Below, piece by piece: positions 58,938 through 64,000 of a DNA stretch of 64,000 nucleotides. The first letter of the stretch is position 1, and the number at the start of each line of letters is the position of its first letter. This stretch comes from Diphasiastrum complanatum (taxonomy: Eukaryota; Streptophyta; Lycopodiopsida; Lycopodiales; Lycopodiaceae): NCBI GenBank assembly GCA_029204225.1, contig CM055093.1:17321041-17385040 (forward strand), given 5' to 3'. The notes below the pieces were generated by a model, which saw only the letters and a list, made by a program, of their open reading frames with translations, was not told where the DNA came from and ran no database searches. The position numbers and the translations under genes are program-made.

Positions 58938-59865
58938 AAGCAATGAGTCTGATCAAAATGCCACTTCAAACAAACATGTAGCATGCCAATAGTATGGACC
59001 AAGAATGCTAAATAAAGGCACCAATGTGTGCATTATGGCAATACTATGATAGAGTTGTTAAGAACAGGTGACGATTTTGTCATTCATATCAACCCATACT
59101 AGCTCTATCATGGTCCAATAGTAACACAAGGGACCTATGTAAGAACCTTGACAGTGTGCCAAAACAAAGAGACCACATAGTAGTTTGATAGTGTCCACGT
59201 GTATTGTCATAATGGATGTCAGAATACAAAGCAGATATAGGAACCATGAATAGTTAGGGGCTCAGAATGAATTTGTCATGGTCAAAGAGACCAACTATAT
59301 CATCTAAGAGGGATTAGAGAGTGGCCTTGTATGTACAACTAGACTCTAAGCCAATCCTACAGCCCCATGTCCAATATATACAGATTGAATCTAAGCCAGT
59401 TGTACAACACATTAATGTAATGCTACGACTATAGAGAATTGAGAGCCGAATAGATTGCAAATGATCCCTAAACATCAATCAATTTGCCACCCCAGAATGA
59501 GTCAAAAACAAGGAAAATAGGTACCAAAGTGATACTACTGTCAAGCCCCTCTCAATTGGCACATCAAACACACTACAGAGGAAATAATGAAATCTCAAAC
59601 TAAGAGCAAAATTAAGTTCGATCTAAATCTCTATTGTCTCCTATCAACTATCTCAATTACAATCGGATGATGCTAGTAAATGTGGAACTACTTATCTACC
59701 AACTTTACTACACATGTGACATTTATCACTCATCTATGAGCCGGTCTCTATGACTTCTTTGAGTTCTACTAAAGACAGGTGTCATTTCTACACCCCCGCT
59801 TTACAATCATAAATTAGAAATATATTATTTTACCCTAGATACAAAATACAGCTTATATTTCTAAC
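58938..59865. other. Intergenic or intron sequence, probably containing an LTR
   Basis: The minus strand from 59876 reads TGTTAGAAATATAAGCTG, a typical LTR start just after the copia RNase H remnant, so some of this stretch is probably a 3' LTR in minus orientation. Its end could not be set. Confidence 0.4.
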
Positions 59866-60285
59866 ACCCTTCCTCAAGGTGTATTTTGTTTTCCATGATA
59901 CCAAGTTGAAGACGAGATCTCTCAAAGATTTTCGGCAATTATATGTCTACAGCTTGATCACTTGAGTGACAATGTTGAATGTCAATCTTCAATATGCTTA
60001 GTCTTAGCATGAAAGACTGAATATTCCTTGCAAGCTGAATAGCAAAAAGATTATCACAATATATGACACTAAGTTGAGTTTGCATAACACCAAAAATTTT
60101 AAGTAGCCTTTGAAGCCAAATAGCCTCACATGTAGCATAGTGCCCTATATTCCCGCCTTCATTGAAGATAAAGCCACAGTAGGTCGCTTTTTACTTAGCC
60201 ATGACACATCATTAGTACCAACGAAGACACAATGTGTAGTTGAACGGCCATCATTGATAGGCATGTCCAATCATTATCAACAAAT
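59866..60285 (-). pseudogene. Ty1/copia RNase H remnant
   Basis: The minus strand reads DGRSTTHCVFVGTNDVSWLS, KKRPTVALSSMKAG, then after a one-base frameshift EAIWLQRLLKIFGVMQTQLS and VIYCDNLFAIQLARN, which are the core motifs of copia RNase H (RSTTGY, SWxSKKQPTVALSSTEAEY, CDN). The active-site Glu region is altered (SSMKAGI for SSTEAEY). The protein frame is lost before HLEEGC and the stop near 59870. No integrase or reverse transcriptase lies upstream; a primer-site-like GCTCTGATATCA (rc TGATATCAGAGC) at about 60486 suggests that the element's whole interior has shrunk to about 600 bp. Confidence 0.75.
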
Positions 60286-63083
60286 CAATGCAAACAAAGA
60301 TTCTTTTGCTAGTCCAAATGACAAAATTTCTACCTACTCTTCACCACCCAACTAGGAATTGAATGATTCAAAAGGAGTAAGAATCTAATCAGTATAAAAA
60401 ATCTGCAGCCAAAAAATCAAAAATTAGCCTTTTCTCCCCAAAGCGAAAAAAATGAGAACAAAGAAAACTAATTGCCCTTACAGATGCTCTGATATCAAAT
60501 CAAAGTTAGATCAAGCACAGAGCATCACAATACATGATGCATCACACAACAATCTCCAACTAAGAACATCATATGAATGTCAATAGCTACCTATGAGAGT
60601 AGTCAGAAATCCCACATAAGGAAATCGAGAAGAGTTTCTGACTGAAGGTCATAGACTTATTGAATCATGGAATGCATGTAAGCTACTCAGACTTAGGCCC
60701 ATAGAAGAACCTTCTAGGAAACTATTGATCGAGGTTATTGGGTCCAAGAGGGCATAGTAGCAACCAAACGTGTTTGGTTGCTAAACCAAATTCATTTAAA
60801 ACCTGCCACATTTCAAACGCATTTGAAACATGGCAATCAGCAACCCCAAAAACCCTCAAAAAACAGCATTTTTTGGGAGGTGGATTTGAAATTGTTTCTA
60901 AGGATTTTTTTTATTCAATAAAAAATATTTTTTAGGCCCCAACATGAGTCACAGTGGACTGTTGGGGCCTGCAACAGACCATGTTCTCTCTATGCAAAGA
61001 TATTTGCCTCCATCGCTGCCTGCTGCAGCCTCCATCGCCCTCTTGTGAATTGATTTTTCAACTGTAACTTCCTCCTCGATGCACCAGGGATCAAATGGGA
61101 TTGCAGGCAAGAGTTTTGGACCAATCTAGATCCAATGAAAAAACATCAGAATGCATAAAGACTCATTATTTTAGAGTTAATTTTGTTTGCTCGTATCTAA
61201 TCCTGCTTTTACCTCTTAGAGTCAACTGTCGAGAGGTCCGTCGCCCCCCCCCCCCCCCCCCCCCAATATTGTGAAAATGCAAAAATTATGCTTGGTCAAG
61301 GCCAAATCTATGTATATAGGATGATTACACATGTGTGGAGCCTGTTCCCAAATGTAGTACAATCATATAGCTTGTACATATAGTTTAAATCAAGTTCTAT
61401 TGGCTAAAAAGGCCAAAATCATGTTTTTTAAGCATATGCCACATGGCATCAATCTAGAGATTGCATGAAGCCACATCATGAGATTAGGTGTCAAAACCCA
61501 TGTGTAGAGGTCTTCTCACATGTGTGGAATAAGCTGAGAAAGTCGGATTTGCACTTCTAGAAGAGTTTTTTCCTAGTTCTCTACATAAAAGAAAAATGGA
61601 CCAAAAGTGCTCAAAATAGAAGGTTTTGTCCAAGTGTCAATTTTGCATGATGAATCATCACACGACAAAACACCCTCACACATGTGGGATCAGAGGGATG
61701 ATCAGTACCACGAGCTCCCACTTTTCGTATATATAGAGCCACATTTGGCCATAATCATTAAGCAACACCAATCTTGGTTTTGGAGGCAATTCTTCTCAAT
61801 TTCATCATTTGTCTTGATTTTTCTTGATAGTTTTGAGTTCCTATCATATTGTACACGTGTGAAACCAGCAAGTAGAATTCCCTTTCATTTATGATTGTTC
61901 TTGTTAGATTTTCTCATCTAAATTTGATCTAGATTGATCTAAATCTTGTGTAGATTGATAGATCAATTGTATCTAACATCCAATCACTCGTGGATCATTT
62001 TAGGATCCGTTCTTGGTCCAACTTTGCAGAGTTCCACAAATATTGGGTCCAAGAATCGGAAAGTACACTTCCCAAAAATGGAGTCTTGGACTCTGACAAA
62101 ACCCACATTATGTCGCCATTAAAGCCATACACGGATTGAAAAGGTTTAATTTACGAAGATCCAGAAAAATGGTCTGACATTGACAAAGATATACTGAGAA
62201 GATGGCAAGCAAATAAAAAGCTATAATTTTACTAGAAAAGTAAAAATTAATCCCAACCTAAAATTTTAACCCTTAAAACATTAGTAACATGTACAACTTC
62301 ACTATGAACTTCTAAGGGACCCTGAAGTTGAATGGACACTACAAAAACCACAGTAAAAAAAAAACGGATAAATTCTACATGACATAAAACAAAACTAAAT
62401 AAAACTGAGTGTCAGCTAAACCTTCAACTCACTAATACCCCTTTTCTTGCTTAAAATACCCAATAACATATTGGCAGCCATAATATCATTTTTTTTATCT
62501 AACAAAAGAGAGTTGCCCACTATGCTTTCTAGCACACTCCATGCTCTGAACAGATTTTCCTCACGTCAGCAGACAGGTTCATTTTTCTGTTCCTCGCAAG
62601 TCCATGCCCTATCACTGAACGTTGCCCTCAAATCATGTTCATCTACCTCACATGCCTTCGCACTGCCTACAACAGTAAGCAAGGCTGTTTTGCACGCCTC
62701 CTTCAGCTCCCTATTGCACCTTGGTCTCCAGGAAACTGCTTAACTAGACAACCAGGAAACTTGAATTCCTCAATTCAGCCAAAGAAACAGGCATTCTTAT
62801 ATAGTTCATAGACAGCTGCTACAATAAGGCAATTCTTGACAAGGCTGGTATTAGGGCTATTTTTTTCAGGCGAGTATGTAAATTCTCTCTTAGGGATCAA
62901 GACAAAAGAGAAAACAAACATACTTGGCAGCAAGGCTGCCTTGGTCAAACAGATAGTGTTTCTTGATTCACCTTTAGTGAGCTGATTCATCACCTCCAAT
63001 CTCTAACTCAAAAGGAGATAGAAGATGTTCTTTGGTCTACCATTTAGGTATTCGATTCTGACTTTAAGTCTCTTCATCCCAAT
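60286..63083. other. Non-coding stretch, mostly unrecognised
   Basis: It includes an old LTR-like piece at about 60505-60740 (minus orientation, resembling 47960-48200), a poly-C run of 21 at 61244-61264, and AT-rich sequence. A 98-residue plus-strand frame at 62447-62743 has a Ser-rich start like an organelle-targeting peptide but no supporting domain. I found no N-terminal uL1 exon on the minus strand. Confidence 0.45.
61244..61264. repeat. Poly-C tract (21)
   Basis: An uninterrupted run of 21 C bases after GGTCCGTCG. Confidence 0.95.
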
Positions 63084-63873
63084 CATAGTTGCAGCGAATC
63101 ACGATTCGCTGGGTCTGCAATTCACGGGTTCAGCAAATTGCGATTCACGACCCGGAATCGCAAAAAAAAAAAAAAAAATCTTTTTTTTTTTGGAAAAATA
63201 GCTTATTGCTGAAATTTTTTTAGGGGATCAATGGTCAAACCAGCGTTTTGCCTCTCAGAAGTGCAGTAGATGAGGCACAAACAAATCTTATTTTCAGTAG
63301 CTATCCGGTTGTCATTTGCTCTGGTTTTTAGTAAATGTTAATGCTACAGTTTGGACTATCAACTCTATGGATGATGATCACTTTTGCAATTGGTTCACTG
63401 GAGATGTGAGTGCAATGTACATACAGTTGGGGGCATAAATATTGGGCCCTTCTCGGCGCGCATTTGGACCCCATTTTTATCTACAGGGGGGCGGTGGCAT
63501 TTTTATCTACAGTGTCCATACAGCAGGAAGCTCTAGGGGGTTCGGGGGGCAGTAGCCCCCCAGGAAATGGGCGGCGGGGTCCGGGGTAAGGCCTCGACGA
63601 TAAGGCCTCTTCATGATTTGGCCTCGACGGTAAGGCCCCGACAGTAAGGCCTCTTCATGATTTGGCCTTCCAACTCCCCGAGTGAAAACACACTTTTTGG
63701 TGTTTCGCACCTGAAACAGTCGGCAAACTACCCAATCATAATCCCCCCGATCAGAGCTTTCATCTAATACCCATATTGCCTAAAAAAATTTCAAAAAAAA
63801 AAAAAATTTGATTCTACGCGATTCTAGGAAAATCGCAATTCTGATTGCGATTCAGAATCGTGCTGCAACTATG
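63084..63873. mobile_element. Non-autonomous hAT element, 790 bp
   Basis: It is bounded by the perfect 8-bp duplication ATCCCAAT at 63076-63083 and 63874-63881. The ends are perfect 12-bp inverted repeats, CATAGTTGCAGC and GCTGCAACTATG. Subterminal CGATTCGC/GCGAATCG-like motifs are repeated at both ends. It has no transposase frame. Its last 170 bp match the second hAT end at 54787-54959 (ACCTGAAACAGTCGGCAAAC and GATCAGAGCTTTCATCT in both), so that element or a relative may be its source of transposase. Internally, 63590-63665 holds a short tandem duplication (AAGGCCTCTTCATGATTTGG twice). Confidence 0.95.
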
Positions 63874-64000
63874 ATCCCAATTTGCAATGGATTTTCCTAA
63901 AACTGGTACTGTTTATATCTATTTGTGAAATTATAATATATCCAATTTCACAAATTTAACTGGAGAAGTCAGTGATGTCATAAGGTAAAGCTTAGAAAAT

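Noticed and set aside
62447-62743. Plus-strand Ser-rich frame resembling a targeting peptide, possibly a uL1 first exon
   Set aside because: It is on the opposite strand to the uL1 exons and no domain follows.

Overview
The window is plant nuclear DNA from a large, transposon-rich, gene-poor genome. Supporting signs are plant-type Ty1/copia polyproteins, hAT transposases with BED fingers and DUF659-like and dimerisation segments, retrotransposon primer-binding sites matching plant initiator tRNA-Met, and an organellar ribosomal protein gene with long, transposon-filled introns. Gene density and intron size would suit a gymnosperm or another large-genome plant, but the species cannot be fixed from the sequence.

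Layout. 1-14980 is one satellite array of about 45 monomers (about 260-350 bp, mostly 300-350) with three length classes and a visible higher-order order. 14981-21670 is mostly non-coding, with a long poly-C tract and a hAT-type BED finger remnant. 21671-25842 holds the start of an LTR and a nearly full but broken copia polyprotein. 26679-28528 is the 3' exon of an unrecognised serine-rich gene with two frame breaks. 28600-33400 holds a perfect 42-bp-arm hairpin in a short tandem repeat, a copia gag/protease fragment, and a minus-strand multi-exon ORF of a family I cannot name. 35570-37100 is decayed coding-like sequence; 37690-39110 is a minisatellite whose units each carry a microsatellite.

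39615-42865 is a complete but internally deleted copia element with 5-bp target duplications. 44246-47929 (minus) contains eight exons for the C-terminal 193 residues of an organellar, probably mitochondrial, ribosomal protein L1 (uL1); one intron holds a solo LTR with perfect target duplications. The 5' exons are not found.

48556-58467 is a 9.9-kb hAT-type composite bounded by the 8-bp duplication GACACAAC. Inside it lie a copia/Ty3 mosaic on the minus strand, the right end of a second hAT, and an intact 404-bp TRIM (55466-55869) with two 144-bp LTRs, each carrying a tRNA-like sequence with good A and B boxes. This TRIM is the most unusual object in the window. 63084-63873 is a non-autonomous hAT element with a perfect 8-bp target duplication; its right end is shared with the second hAT.

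The only gene likely to be functional is uL1. Everything else recognisable is mobile DNA, its debris, or tandem repeat, so there is no operon or pathway here; the relationships are of nesting and parasitism among elements.
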